This document shows positions 11,374 to 21,379 of a DNA stretch of 64,000 bases, one piece after another. The DNA is from Rhizobium sp. Q54 (GTDB taxonomy: Bacteria > Pseudomonadota > Alphaproteobacteria > Rhizobiales > Aestuariivirgaceae). The position numbers and the translations under genes are program-made. The first letter of the stretch is position 1, and each line of letters starts with the position of its first letter. The DNA is taken from NCBI GenBank assembly GCA_945889445.1, contig CAMDBX010000006.1:24293-88292 (forward strand), in the 5' to 3' direction. The notes under the pieces are model-generated. The model was not told the origin of the DNA. It worked only from the letters and a program-made list of their open reading frames with translations, and did not search any database.

Positions 11374-12453
11374 TTACGGACGCTCATCCTCGCGCGTGCG
11401 CGTCGCGCCGCGTGACAGGGGGCCAGTGGCACGGACCAGAAGTCGCTGGATCTCGTTCTGTTGCGTCTGCTGGCCCTGCGCCCACTGGCGCACGATCTTC
11501 TGTTCCTCGCGCATCTGCGACACGAGACTGGCCACCGCGTCGGCCAGCTGCTCGATCGAGTCGGCGTCGCCGCGCGGTGCTGACGCGGAGACAGCAGGAG
11601 AAGACGCCGGCTTCTGGTTATCGATGGTGTAGGTCAGCTTCTCGACGGCGCGCTGCAGCGCCTGCAACTCGGCGCGCAGCAGCTGCGGCGCGATGCTGGC
11701 CTGGTTGGCATTCTGCAGCGCCATGTCGCTGCCCGAGCCCGCCGCCACGTCGGTGATGGAGGACAGCCAATCCTCGAGGTCGATGTAGAACCGGTTCTGC
11801 GCCTGCGCCGCCTTCAAGTCGAGGAAGCCGAGGATCAGCGAGCCGGCAAGGCCCAGCAGCGAGGACGAGAACGACAGGCCCATGCCCTGCAGCGGTGCCT
11901 GCAGTCCGCGCTTCAGCTGGTCGAACAACGTGGCGGACTGGGTTGAGGTTACGTCCAGCCCATCAATGGCGCCGCCGATTGACTGCACGGTCTCGAGCAA
12001 GCCCCAGAAAGTGCCGAGCAGGCCGAGGAAGATGAGAAGGCCGACAAGATAGCGCGACAGGTCGCGCGATTCATCAAGCCGCGAGGCCAGCGAGTCGAGC
12101 ACCGATCGCATGGTGACAGGCGAAAGCACCGTATCCTGGCGATTCTTCAGCAGAAAGGCCATAGGCGCCAGCAGGCCCGGAGGCCGCGCCTGGTCCTCCT
12201 GTTCGCCCGCGCGGAAGGAGTTGACCCAGTTCACCTCGCGGAACAGCCGCACCACCATGCGGAAGGAATGGAACATGCCGAACAACAGCGTGGCCACAAT
12301 CACCCCGTTCAGCATCGGGTTGGCCATGAAGGCGCTCGTCAGCCCCGGCAGGATCACCAGCACGAGGATGCCCACCAGCAGGATGAACACCGTCATATGC
12401 ACGAGGTAAACCCGTGGCGGATCAAGAGGTTGGGTTGCCGCTGGTTCAGCCAT
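11374..12453 (-). CDS. MotA/TolQ/ExbB-type proton channel family protein
   Basis: GLLIFLGLLGTFWGLLETVQSIGGAI..., LFDQLKRGLQAPLQGMGLSFSSSLLGLAGSLILG. Directly upstream of the OmpA-domain partner. Confidence 0.85.
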   Translation of the reverse strand: MAEPAATQPLDPPRVYLVHMTVFILLVGILVLVILPGLTSAFMANPMLNGVIVATLLFGMFHSFRMVVRLFREVNWVNSFRAGEQEDQARPPGLLAPMAFLLKNRQDTVLSPVTMRSVLDSLASRLDESRDLSRYLVGLLIFLGLLGTFWGLLETVQSIGGAIDGLDVTSTQSATLFDQLKRGLQAPLQGMGLSFSSSLLGLAGSLILGFLDLKAAQAQNRFYIDLEDWLSSITDVAAGSGSDMALQNANQASIAPQLLRAELQALQRAVEKLTYTIDNQKPASSPAVSASAPRGDADSIEQLADAVASLVSQMREEQKIVRQWAQGQQTQQNEIQRLLVRATGPLSRGATRTREDERP

Positions 12454-12535
12454 TTTCAGTCCCGTCGCAAGGCGCGTTTGCTTATCGGGGCAAATCTAGA
12501 CGATTGCGCGGCGAAGGGGGAGCGACTTTTCACAT

Positions 12536-14062
12536 TCAGGCCGCCGGCCGCCGGGCCGCCACCAGCGCCGGCAACGCCACCAGGGTGATTGCCGCCAGCA
12601 TCAGCCAGGCCTCGTTCACTGCCAGGGTCAGTGCCGCCCCCTCCACCCTGTCCTGAAGCTCGCCCAGAGCCTCGACATCCATCGAGCCCCCCGACAGGGT
12701 CGCGAAATCGTCGAGCGGAATGCCCACGAAGGCCGCCGCGTCAGCGTTGCCCGCCTTCATCTGCGCGACCAGCCGCTCGCCCAGCACGGGCGCCCGGCCA
12801 TAGAGCACCGTGTCGATAAGCGCGATGCCGATGGCGCCGCCAAGGTTGCGCATCAGGTTGAACAACCCGCTGGCGTCAGGAACCCGGGCATCCTCCAGCA
12901 AGCCCAGCGCCAGCCGCGTCGGCGGCAGCAGGCAGAACATGATTGCCGCCCCGCGCACCACCTGTGGCCAGAACATCTGGTCGAAGTCGGTCTCCGGTGT
13001 CTGAAAGAAGCTGAGGCCCAGCCCGACGCCGAAGACCAGGAAGCCAACGCCCGACAGCAGCCGCGGATCGAGGCGCTTGTCCAGTTGCACTGCGATTGGC
13101 GCAACAAGTAACTGTGTGGCGCCCGTCACCAGCATGATGCGCCCGATCTCCAGCGCCCCGTGCCCGCGCACGAAGGCGAGGAAAACGGGCATCAGGTAAA
13201 CCGACCCGAACAGGCCCACGCCCAGCGCAAAGCTGAGGCAACAACCGACGCGAAAATTCCGGTCGCGGAACAACCGCAGTTCGGCCAGCGGGTGCGGCCC
13301 CTTGAGCGAGCGCGCCACGAAGCCCGCCGCCGACGCCATGCTCAGCGCCAGCAGCGAAACGACGGCGCCGGACAACCACCCGCGGTCTGGCGCCTGCTTT
13401 AAGCCGATTTCCAGTGCGGCCAGCGCGGTGGCAAGCATCAGCAAGCCGGCAAGGTCCAGCCGGCGCAACTCGCCCCCATTGACGGCGGAACGCGGCAGGC
13501 AGAACGCCGCCACCACCGCCGCCACGATGCCGGGAACGATGTTGATCAGGAACAGCATGTGCCATGACCACACCTCGGTCACCCACCCACCCACCACTGG
13601 CCCGACGGTGGGTGCCAGCACCGCCAATACGCCGGCAATGGTCGTGGCCAGCCCCTGCTGCTTCACCGGAAACAGCAGGAACACGGCAGAAAACACGGCG
13701 GGGATGAGCGAGCCGCCGGAGAAGCCCTGCACCACGCGCCAGAAGATCAGGCTCTCGAAATCCGTGCTCCAGGCGCAGCCTGCGGAGGCCAGCGTGAATG
13801 CCGAGATCGACACGATGAACAGCCAGCGCATGCCGAGCAGCCGGGTCAGGAAGCCGGTGAGCGGAATGGCGATGATCTCGGCAATGAGATAGGCGGTCTG
13901 GATCCAGCTCATCAGTTCCGGCGCGATGCCAAGCGCCTGCTGGATGTTGGGCAGCGATGTGGCCACCACCTGAATGTCGAGGATGGCCATGAACATGCCG
14001 AGCGCCATCACGGCGAAACCCGCCCATGTGGCGGGAGATGTGCGCTCAGGCGCCGTGTTCAC
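12536..14062 (-). CDS. DHA2-type MFS multidrug transporter (EmrB/QacA-like)
   Basis: FMAILDIQVVATSLPNIQQALG..., multiple TM segments. The GTG start at 14062 overlaps the upstream stop by 4 nt, preferred over the longer track ORF. Confidence 0.88.
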   Translation of the reverse strand: MNTAPERTSPATWAGFAVMALGMFMAILDIQVVATSLPNIQQALGIAPELMSWIQTAYLIAEIIAIPLTGFLTRLLGMRWLFIVSISAFTLASAGCAWSTDFESLIFWRVVQGFSGGSLIPAVFSAVFLLFPVKQQGLATTIAGVLAVLAPTVGPVVGGWVTEVWSWHMLFLINIVPGIVAAVVAAFCLPRSAVNGGELRRLDLAGLLMLATALAALEIGLKQAPDRGWLSGAVVSLLALSMASAAGFVARSLKGPHPLAELRLFRDRNFRVGCCLSFALGVGLFGSVYLMPVFLAFVRGHGALEIGRIMLVTGATQLLVAPIAVQLDKRLDPRLLSGVGFLVFGVGLGLSFFQTPETDFDQMFWPQVVRGAAIMFCLLPPTRLALGLLEDARVPDASGLFNLMRNLGGAIGIALIDTVLYGRAPVLGERLVAQMKAGNADAAAFVGIPLDDFATLSGGSMDVEALGELQDRVEGAALTLAVNEAWLMLAAITLVALPALVAARRPAA

Positions 14063-14553
14063 GGCGGCGTGCCGGCCAGTGCCGCAGCCTCGGCACGGAT
14101 GCGGATGGTCAGGATCGCCGCATTGGCGATCGAGAAGATGATGGCGAACCACCACAACCCGAAGCACAGCGGCAGCACCGCGATCTCACCGATGACCACA
14201 AGGTAGTTGGGGTGCGACACCAAACGGTACGGCCCCTTCGCCACCAGAGGTGCGCCGGGCAATACGATGATGCGCGTCGTCCAGCGCGGCCCCAGCGTCG
14301 CCAGCACCCACAGGCGACCCGCCTGCAGCAGCACGAAGACGCCGAACCAGAACGGGGATACCGGCTGCGACGCGCCGAAGACCCACAACCCGGCGAGCCA
14401 CAGCGCATGCATCACCACGATCAGCGGATAGTGCCCCGGCGCATGCTCCACAGCACCTTGCGCCAGCAACGCGCGGGTGTTGCGCCGCGCCAGCACCAGT
14501 TCGGCGAGGCGCTCGAGCGTCACGAAGGCGAGAAGCAGGATGGCGGGGGTCAT
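14059..14553 (-). CDS. isoprenylcysteine carboxyl methyltransferase (ICMT) family protein
   Basis: Polytopic protein with KGPYRLVSHPNYLVVIGEIAVLPL motif typical of ICMT/PEMT proteins beside type III PKS genes. Confidence 0.82.
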   Translation of the reverse strand: MTPAILLLAFVTLERLAELVLARRNTRALLAQGAVEHAPGHYPLIVVMHALWLAGLWVFGASQPVSPFWFGVFVLLQAGRLWVLATLGPRWTTRIIVLPGAPLVAKGPYRLVSHPNYLVVIGEIAVLPLCFGLWWFAIIFSIANAAILTIRIRAEAAALAGTPP

Positions 14554-15596
14554 GCGGCCAGCAGTGTGGCAGTGGCAGCGCTGAAGCCCGGCCCCATCGC
14601 CGTCATCAGCGTGCGCCTGGGCAGCCCGCTCGCCAGGGCGCGCTCCAGCACGAAGAACACGGTGGGTGCGGACATGTTGCCATATTCTTCCAGCACGGCG
14701 CGCTCATCCGCCAGAAGGCCTTGCGGCAGCGACAGGGCGCGCTCGAGTGCGGTCACCACTTTCGCTCCGCCCGGATGGCAGACGTAGCGATCGACATCGG
14801 TGAGGCTCAGGCCACTCTGTTCCAGCATGGCGCGTGCCGCCGGGCCGAAATGTTCCTCGGCGAAGGGCGGAATGGATCGGTCGAAAATCACGCCGAGGCC
14901 CTCTGCATCAACTGACCAGCCCATGATGTCCAGCGTGTCGGGCCAGGTGTATTGAGCGGTGGATTCAATTTCTGCAACGCCGTTGTCGTCGGCCCGCAGC
15001 ACGAGGGCCGCCGCGCCATCGCCGAACAGCGCGGTGGCCACCACATTGGCCTTGGTCAACTGGTCGCTCCGGAACGAGAGCGTGCACGTCTCGACGGCCA
15101 CCAGAAGTACGTTGGCCCCGGGCCGGGACTGCGCCAGCCGCGCCGCGATCGACAGGCCCGAAACGCCGCCCGCACAACCAAGCCCGAACACCGGCACGCG
15201 CTCCACACCAGCCTTGAAGCCCATCTCGCCCGCCACACGCGCGTCGAGGCTGGGCGTGGTGATGCCGGTGGAGGAAACAGTGACGACGGTGTCGATCTCG
15301 GATGCCTTCAACCCGGCCTTGCCCAGCGCCTGACGTGCCGCATCGATGAACATCGCGCAGGCCCCGTCGACATAAGCCGCACTCCGTTCGGGCCAGCCGA
15401 GCGGCTGCATGTACCATTCGATGGGCCGCACGGCGCGGCGTCGGCGGATGCCGGACGTCATGAACACACCCGCAACCTGGTCAAACTCCGCGAAGCGCCC
15501 GCTGAAGGCGGAGGTTGCGAAGGAGGCCGCGTCGGACTGGCTGATCACATGCGGAGGAACGGCCGTCGCCAGCGATAGAATTCGGGCATTCTGCAT
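14550..15596 (-). CDS. type III polyketide synthase (chalcone/alkylpyrone synthase-like)
   Basis: Catalytic Cys in VFGLGCAGGVSG, His in YVCHPGGAKV, Asn in EEYGNMSAPT. Confidence 0.9.
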   Translation of the reverse strand: MQNARILSLATAVPPHVISQSDAASFATSAFSGRFAEFDQVAGVFMTSGIRRRRAVRPIEWYMQPLGWPERSAAYVDGACAMFIDAARQALGKAGLKASEIDTVVTVSSTGITTPSLDARVAGEMGFKAGVERVPVFGLGCAGGVSGLSIAARLAQSRPGANVLLVAVETCTLSFRSDQLTKANVVATALFGDGAAALVLRADDNGVAEIESTAQYTWPDTLDIMGWSVDAEGLGVIFDRSIPPFAEEHFGPAARAMLEQSGLSLTDVDRYVCHPGGAKVVTALERALSLPQGLLADERAVLEEYGNMSAPTVFFVLERALASGLPRRTLMTAMGPGFSAATATLLAA

Positions 15597-15697
15597 CGTC
15601 GCGGCACCTTGCTTGACTTCGGATTCTCAACGAACTGCTGCGTTGGGTGGATCACAGTCATTCCCTGAGTGGAACTCCCGCCTGCACACTACACCTT

Positions 15698-15770
15698 GCC
15701 CCGGCCCGGACGGCACATCATTTTCGGGCTCACAAGCAAGATGCGCGGGCCAAGCCCGCGCAACGTGACG
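15698..15770. repeat. dispersed intergenic palindromic repeat, family 2 copy B
   Basis: ccccggcccggacggcacatcattttcgggctcacaagcaagatgcgcgggccaagcccgcgcaacgtgacg. Confidence 0.6.
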
Positions 15771-15798
15771 TCTGGCTGATGAAGCAGGCGAAGGCGCC

Positions 15799-17193
15799 TC
15801 AGTCCATCGCCTTGTTGATCCCTTCCGTCATCTTCTTGGCGTCGCCGAACAGCATCATCGTGTTGTCGCGCCAGAACAGCGGGTTGTCGACGCCGGCATA
15901 GCCTGACGACATGCCGCGCTTGATGAACATCACCGTCTTGGCCTTCCACACTTCGAGAACGGGCATGCCGTAGATCGGTGATTGCGGGTCGTCCTTGGCC
16001 GACGGGTTGGTCACGTCATTGGCGCCGATGACGAAGGCCACGTCCGCCTGGCCGAAGTCGGAGTTGATGTCCTCGAGCTCGAACACTTCATCGTAAGGAA
16101 CATTGGCTTCGGCCAGCAGCACGTTCATGTGGCCGGGCATGCGGCCCGCCACCGGATGGATGGCGTATTTGACCGAGACGCCCTCCTTCTTCAGGTGGTC
16201 GCCCATCTCGCGCAGCGCGTGCTGGGCCTGGGCCACGGCCATGCCGTACCCCGGCACGATGATGACGGAGGCAGCGTTCTTCATGATGAACGCCGCATCT
16301 TCCGCCGAGCCCTGCTTCACGGGTTTCGCCTCGCCCTGGGCAGCAGGACCGGCACTCTCGCCGCCGAAGCCGCCGAGGATCACCGAGACGAAGGAGCGGT
16401 TCATGCCCTTGCACATGATGTAGGACAGGATCGCACCAGACGAGCCCACCAGCGCACCGGTGATGATCAGCGCCGTGTTGTGCAGCGTGAAGCCGATGCC
16501 CGCCGCAGCCCAACCCGAATAGGAGTTGAGCATCGAGACCACGACCGGCATGTCGGCGCCGCCGATCGGAACGATCAGCAGGAAGCCGAGCGCCAGCGAG
16601 ATGGCGATGATCAGCCAGAACCACAGCCAGACGGGGCTCATGTAGAACAGCACGATGCAGGCGACCAGCGCCACGCCCAGCGCGATGTTGATGACGTGAC
16701 GTCCAGGCAGCATGATCGGCGCACCCGACATGCGTCCATCGAGCTTGAGGAAGGCGATGATCGAGCCGGTGAAGGTGATGGCGCCGATGGCCGCGCCCAG
16801 GCTCATCTCGATGCGCGAGATCGGCTGGATCAGGCCATCCACCACGATATGGAAGGCTTCCGGCGCATAGAAGGCGGCGAGCGCCACGAACACCGCGGCG
16901 AGGCCGACGAGCGAGTGGAACGCCGCCACCAGCTGCGGCATGGCCGTCATCGCGATCTTCTTGGCCGCCGTGCCGCCGATGACCGCACCAATGCCAAGCC
17001 CCAGCGCCACCAGGCCGATGACCATGGGCGAGAGGTGCATGGTGGCAAGCGTGGTGAGGATGGCAATCGCCATGCCCACCATGCCGTACATGTTGCCCTG
17101 CCGCGAGGTGGCCGGCGATGACAAGCCGCGCAGCGCCATGATGAACAGCGCGCCGGAGACGAGATAGAGAAGGGCTGCAAAATTGGCCGACAT
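15799..17193 (-). CDS. pntB: NAD(P) transhydrogenase beta subunit
   Basis: MSANFAALLYLVSGALFIMALRGLSSPATSRQGN..., IVPGYGMAVAQAQHALREM...HPVAGRMPGHMNVLLAEANVPYDEV. Confidence 0.95.
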   Translation of the reverse strand: MSANFAALLYLVSGALFIMALRGLSSPATSRQGNMYGMVGMAIAILTTLATMHLSPMVIGLVALGLGIGAVIGGTAAKKIAMTAMPQLVAAFHSLVGLAAVFVALAAFYAPEAFHIVVDGLIQPISRIEMSLGAAIGAITFTGSIIAFLKLDGRMSGAPIMLPGRHVINIALGVALVACIVLFYMSPVWLWFWLIIAISLALGFLLIVPIGGADMPVVVSMLNSYSGWAAAGIGFTLHNTALIITGALVGSSGAILSYIMCKGMNRSFVSVILGGFGGESAGPAAQGEAKPVKQGSAEDAAFIMKNAASVIIVPGYGMAVAQAQHALREMGDHLKKEGVSVKYAIHPVAGRMPGHMNVLLAEANVPYDEVFELEDINSDFGQADVAFVIGANDVTNPSAKDDPQSPIYGMPVLEVWKAKTVMFIKRGMSSGYAGVDNPLFWRDNTMMLFGDAKKMTEGINKAMD

Positions 17194-17197
17194 GCGC

Positions 17198-17503
17198 CTA
17201 CTTGTCCTTCTTCTTGTACATGGCGAGCATGCGGCTGGTGACCATGAAGCCACCGAAGATGTTGATCGACGCAAGGATCAGCGCCAGGAAGCCGAAGATC
17301 ATGGCGACGACGGATCCGGATGCCAGCGCACCCACACCCACCGCCAGGATGGCACCCACCACGATGACCGACGAGATGGCGTTGGTGACGCTCATCAGCG
17401 GCGTATGGAGCGCCGGCGTCACGTTCCATACAACGTAGTAACCCACGAACACTGCCAGCACGAAGATGCCGAACAGCGAGACAAACGGATCGATCGCTTC
17501 CAT
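17198..17503 (-). CDS. pntAB: NAD(P) transhydrogenase alpha-2 (membrane) subunit
   Basis: [55 protein letters not shown] overlap with pntA. Confidence 0.92.
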   Translation of the reverse strand: MEAIDPFVSLFGIFVLAVFVGYYVVWNVTPALHTPLMSVTNAISSVIVVGAILAVGVGALASGSVVAMIFGFLALILASINIFGGFMVTSRMLAMYKKKDK

Positions 17504-18621
17504 CACTTGGCTCCGAACATGGGGTGGACCAGTGCGCCGTCCGTGGCGATCATGGTGCCCTTGACGCATTCATCGGCATCGTCGATCTTGAGCGTGCCGT
17601 CTTTCTGGATCATCAGGTCGAGGAAGTTGGCAAGGTTCTTGGCGAACAGCGGCGCGGCGTTGCCGGCAAGCTTGCCGGCAAGGTTCACCGTGCCGACGAT
17701 CTTGACGCCATTGTGCTCGACGATCTGGTCAGGCTTCGACAACGGGCAATTGCCGCCGCGCTCGACCGCGAGATCGACGATGATCGAGCCGGGCTTCATG
17801 CTCTCCACCATCTCCTGCGTGATCAGCACGGGTGCTGGCCGGCCGGGGATGAGTGCGGTGGTGATGATCACGTCCTGCGTCTTCACATGGGCCGCAACGA
17901 GGGCCGCCTGCTTGGCCTTGTCCTCGGCCGTCAGTTCCTTGGCATAGCCGCCGCTCGTTGCCGCATCGGCGATGTCGGCATAGACGAACTTGGCGCCCAG
18001 GCTCTTCACCTGCTCTTCCGTCGCCTTGCGCACGTCGGTGGCCGAGACGATGGCGCCGAGGCGGCGCGCCGTGGCGATGGCCTGCAGGCCCGCCACACCC
18101 ACGCCCATGATGAACACCTTGGCAGCAGGCACCGTGCCGGCCGCCGTCATCATCATCGGGAAGGCACGGGTGAAATGGAAGGCGGCGTCGATCACCGCCT
18201 TGTAGCCTGCGAGGTTGGCCTGCGACGACAGGATGTCCATCGATTGTGCGCGGGTGATGCGCGGCATCAACTCCATCGCAAAGGCGGTTACGCCTGACGC
18301 GGCAATGGCGTCGAGCCCTGCCTTGTCGCCATAAGGTTCAAGCCCACCCATGAGGATGGTACCGCGCTTCAGGGTTGCCAGAAGTTCGTCCGAGGGACGG
18401 CGGATGGTGAGAACCACATCCGCATCGCCGAACCCGCCGGGCACGATCTTGGCGCCGGCGGCCGCGAAGGCGTCATCGCTGATCGAGGCGCCTTTGCCGG
18501 CGCCCGCCTGCACGACGACTTCCGCACCCTTCTTGATGAAGGCCTTGACTGTGTCCGGGCTCGCCGCAACGCGGCTTTCCCCGGCGTGAGTTTCCGTGGG
18601 GACCGCGATTTTCATGTGCAA
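17503..18621 (-). CDS. pntA: NAD(P) transhydrogenase alpha-1 subunit
   Basis: [50 protein letters not shown]..., [18 protein letters not shown]. Confidence 0.94.
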   Translation of the reverse strand: MHMKIAVPTETHAGESRVAASPDTVKAFIKKGAEVVVQAGAGKGASISDDAFAAAGAKIVPGGFGDADVVLTIRRPSDELLATLKRGTILMGGLEPYGDKAGLDAIAASGVTAFAMELMPRITRAQSMDILSSQANLAGYKAVIDAAFHFTRAFPMMMTAAGTVPAAKVFIMGVGVAGLQAIATARRLGAIVSATDVRKATEEQVKSLGAKFVYADIADAATSGGYAKELTAEDKAKQAALVAAHVKTQDVIITTALIPGRPAPVLITQEMVESMKPGSIIVDLAVERGGNCPLSKPDQIVEHNGVKIVGTVNLAGKLAGNAAPLFAKNLANFLDLMIQKDGTLKIDDADECVKGTMIATDGALVHPMFGAK

Positions 18622-18625
18622 TCCG

Positions 18626-18916
18626 TCAGCTCACCATGAAGGCCGTGAACAGGCCGAAAATCACCAGCCCGCCCACCGAGATATACCAGTTGTTGCCGGC
18701 CCTCAGGTCGACGATCAGCGCCAGCGCGCCAATGATGAGGCCGGCAAAGCCGATCAGCACATTGCCGTGCTCGATGAAGGCGAAGGCGCACAGCGCCACC
18801 ACCACGTAAAGGCAGAAAATGGTAGCCGCCACTGAGCCCTTTATGAAGCCCGCGTAGGTGGCATTCGCCGCCTCGTAATCCATCGCGCTGGACGTATGCG
18901 CGCCGTGCTCGGCCAT
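18626..18916 (-). CDS. aa3-type cytochrome c oxidase subunit IV family protein
   Basis: MAEHGAHTSSAMDYEAANATYAGFIKGSVAATIFCLYVVVALCAFAFI, typical of this small family. Confidence 0.8.
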   Translation of the reverse strand: MAEHGAHTSSAMDYEAANATYAGFIKGSVAATIFCLYVVVALCAFAFIEHGNVLIGFAGLIIGALALIVDLRAGNNWYISVGGLVIFGLFTAFMVS

Positions 18917-19198
18917 TGATTCCCCCAAAAGCTAGAAAGTTGTTTCTGCTGCGTTTGTAGCCACTCCCGCCCAGTGCCGCAAGCGGTGCGGCTTTACGCG
19001 CGGCGAACCGTCACGCGAACCGGGTTCTCGCTTCTAAACTAATGAAATATCGACAGATTCAGACATGCCATGGCCATTCAGGTAAGCCGCTTGACCCTGC
19101 GCGAAGCTGTCTCACGACCCCCGATAAAAGGCTAGTTCAGGCTCGCCCTCCCCGGCGCGCGCCCCGCAACGGCGCGTCCGGCGCGCGGCGGCCAGCGG

Positions 19199-20977
19199 TC
19201 ACATCCTCTCCAACTCGTCGATCATGCCGGAGATCACCGACAGACCCTTGTCCCAGAACTGGGGGTCCGCCGCATCGAGCCCGAACGGGCGCAGCAGGTC
19301 GGAGTGGTGCTTGGTGCCGCCCGCCTTCAGCATCTCGAAGTACTTGTCCTGGAAGCCCTGCTCGCTCTCGCGATAGCGGGCATAAAGCGAATTCACCAGG
19401 CAGTCGCCGAAAGCATAGGCATAGACATAGAAGGGCGAGTGGATGAAGTGCGGGATATAGGTCCAGAAGGTCTCGTAACCCGGGCCGAAGGCGATGGCGT
19501 CACCCAGGCTCTCGTGCTGCACCTCCATCCAGATGGCATTGATCTGCTCCGGAGTAAGCTCGCCCGCCTTGCGCGCCTCATGCACCTTGCGCTCGAAGGT
19601 ATAGAAGGCGATCTGGCGCACCACCGTGTTGATCATGTCCTCCACCTTGGAGGCGAGCAGGATCTTGCGCTTGGCCGGGTCCGTGGTCTTGGCCAGCATG
19701 GCCTGGAAGGTCAGCATTTCGCCGAACACGCTTGCCGTCTCGGCCAGCGTCAGCGGCGTGGAGGCCATGAGAGCACCCTGCTTCGCCGCCAGCACCTGGT
19801 GCACGCCATGGCCCAGCTCATGGGCAAGCGTCATCACGTCCCTGGTCTTGCCAAGGTAGTTGAGCAGCACATAGGGGTGCGCTGAAGGAACCGTCGGATG
19901 CGCGAAGGCGCCCGGCGCCTTGCCCGGCCGCGACGGCGCGTCGATCCAGCGCTTGTCGAAGAAGTCCTTGGCGATGGACGCCATCTCGGGTGCAAATTGT
20001 CCGTAGGCCGACAAAACCATCTCCTGCGCATCCGCCCACGGCACCTCGCGCGTGTCTTCCGCCGGCAGCGGCGCATTGCGGTCCCAATGCATCAGCTTGT
20101 CCTTGCCCAGCCACTTCGCCTTCATGCGGTAATAGCGGTGCGAGATCTGCGCATAGTTGCGCCTGACCGACTCGACCAGTGCGGCCACCACCTCGGGCTC
20201 CACGCGGTTCGACAGGTGCCGCGCATCCGAGATGTCCTTGAAGCCGCGCCAGCGGTCGGAGATGTCCTTGTCCTTGGCCAGCGTATTGGTGATGAGCGTG
20301 AACAGCTTGATGTTCGCGCCAAAGGTCTTGGCGAGCGCTTCCGAACCCTTGCGGCGCTTGGCCTCGTCAGGGCTCTGCATCAGGTTCAGCGTCGGCTCGA
20401 GGCTCAGCATCTCGCCGTCCACCTCGAAGCGCAAACCCGCCATGGTCTCGTCGAACAGCCGGTTGAAGGCGGAGGACGATGTCTGCGACTTCTCAAGGAA
20501 CAGTTCCTCCAGCTTGTCGTCCAGCTGATAGGGCTTCTCCATGCGCAGGTTCTCGATCCACGGGCGGTAATGCGCCAGTGCGGGAACCTTCATCGCCTGC
20601 TCCAGCGCCGCATCGTCGATGCGGTTCAACTCGAGTTCGAAGAACAGCAGCAGCGTCGAGATCTCGGTGAGCTTCGCGGACACGTCACCATAGAACTTGC
20701 CGCGCTGTGAATCGGTGGTGTCGCCCACGTAATAGAGTTGCGCATAGGAACCGATGCGGCCGAGCAGGTCCGAGAGCGCTTCGTAGTCCTTCAGCGCGGC
20801 CGCGAGGTCTTCCCCGGAAAGTGACGCGAGCCTGCCGCGATATTTTTCCGCAAAGGCCCTGGCCAATTCTTCGCCCCGCTTCATGTCGCCTGCGAACTTC
20901 GGGTCTTCCGGCGAGGCGTAGAGGTCGGCGAGGTTCCACTCGGGAAGCGGTCCAAGCGTCTGGGCGGCAGCGGTCAT
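19199..20977 (-). CDS. pepF: oligoendopeptidase F (M3 family metallopeptidase)
   Basis: HELGHGVHQ zinc motif; M3-family architecture. Confidence 0.93.
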   Translation of the reverse strand: MTAAAQTLGPLPEWNLADLYASPEDPKFAGDMKRGEELARAFAEKYRGRLASLSGEDLAAALKDYEALSDLLGRIGSYAQLYYVGDTTDSQRGKFYGDVSAKLTEISTLLLFFELELNRIDDAALEQAMKVPALAHYRPWIENLRMEKPYQLDDKLEELFLEKSQTSSSAFNRLFDETMAGLRFEVDGEMLSLEPTLNLMQSPDEAKRRKGSEALAKTFGANIKLFTLITNTLAKDKDISDRWRGFKDISDARHLSNRVEPEVVAALVESVRRNYAQISHRYYRMKAKWLGKDKLMHWDRNAPLPAEDTREVPWADAQEMVLSAYGQFAPEMASIAKDFFDKRWIDAPSRPGKAPGAFAHPTVPSAHPYVLLNYLGKTRDVMTLAHELGHGVHQVLAAKQGALMASTPLTLAETASVFGEMLTFQAMLAKTTDPAKRKILLASKVEDMINTVVRQIAFYTFERKVHEARKAGELTPEQINAIWMEVQHESLGDAIAFGPGYETFWTYIPHFIHSPFYVYAYAFGDCLVNSLYARYRESEQGFQDKYFEMLKAGGTKHHSDLLRPFGLDAADPQFWDKGLSVISGMIDELERM

Positions 20978-21108
20978 GGTTTGGTCCTTCGCAAAGCGTG
21001 AGTGGCTGATATGGCGCAGCCCATGGCCTTCGGCAACCCGGCACGCATTAAATTGGCGTCATGCGGCCGGTTTCACTTTGCCCCGGCTTGTCTCGACGGC
21101 CTTGCTGT

Positions 21109-21174
21109 CTTCTCCCGCTCCTTTAGCGGGAGAAGAAGGGACCCGTTGCGGGTCGCAACGGGGAGATGAGGGAA
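21109..21174 (+). repeat. dispersed intergenic palindromic repeat, family 1 copy a
   Basis: cttctcccgctcctttagcgggagaagaagggacccgttgcgggtcgcaacggggagatgagggaa. Confidence 0.8.
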
Positions 21175-21203
21175 AGCAGACGATCTCTCTTCCGGAGCCG
21201 GCA

Positions 21204-21262
21204 TTCCCTCACCTCCCCCAACTCCGTTGGGGCCCCTTCCTCTCCCGCTGCGCGGGGGAGGA
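21204..21262 (-). repeat. dispersed intergenic palindromic repeat, family 1 copy b (inverted)
   Basis: Reverse complement gtcctcccccgcgcagcgggagaggaaggggccccaacggagttgggggaggtgagggaa aligns to copy a. Confidence 0.8.
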
Positions 21263-21298
21263 CGACGGGTTCGCCCTACCCCTCGGGATCGACAGGTG

Positions 21299-21365
21299 CT
21301 TGTCCGGGGCATCTTCCATCCTGGCAACCAAAGAGGATGCGCGGATCACGTCCGCGCAAGGAGAG
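21299..21365. repeat. dispersed intergenic palindromic repeat, family 2 copy C
   Basis: cttgtccggggcatcttccatcctggcaaccaaagaggatgcgcggatcacgtccgcgcaaggagag. Confidence 0.65.
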
Positions 21366-21379
21366 AACCCGGGTGAAGT

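Noticed and set aside
10342-12453. Zorya-type anti-phage system (ZorA/ZorB)
   Set aside because: MotA/OmpA-like pair present, but no ZorC, ZorD or ZorE candidates adjacent; neighbours are an ABC exporter and an MFS transporter.
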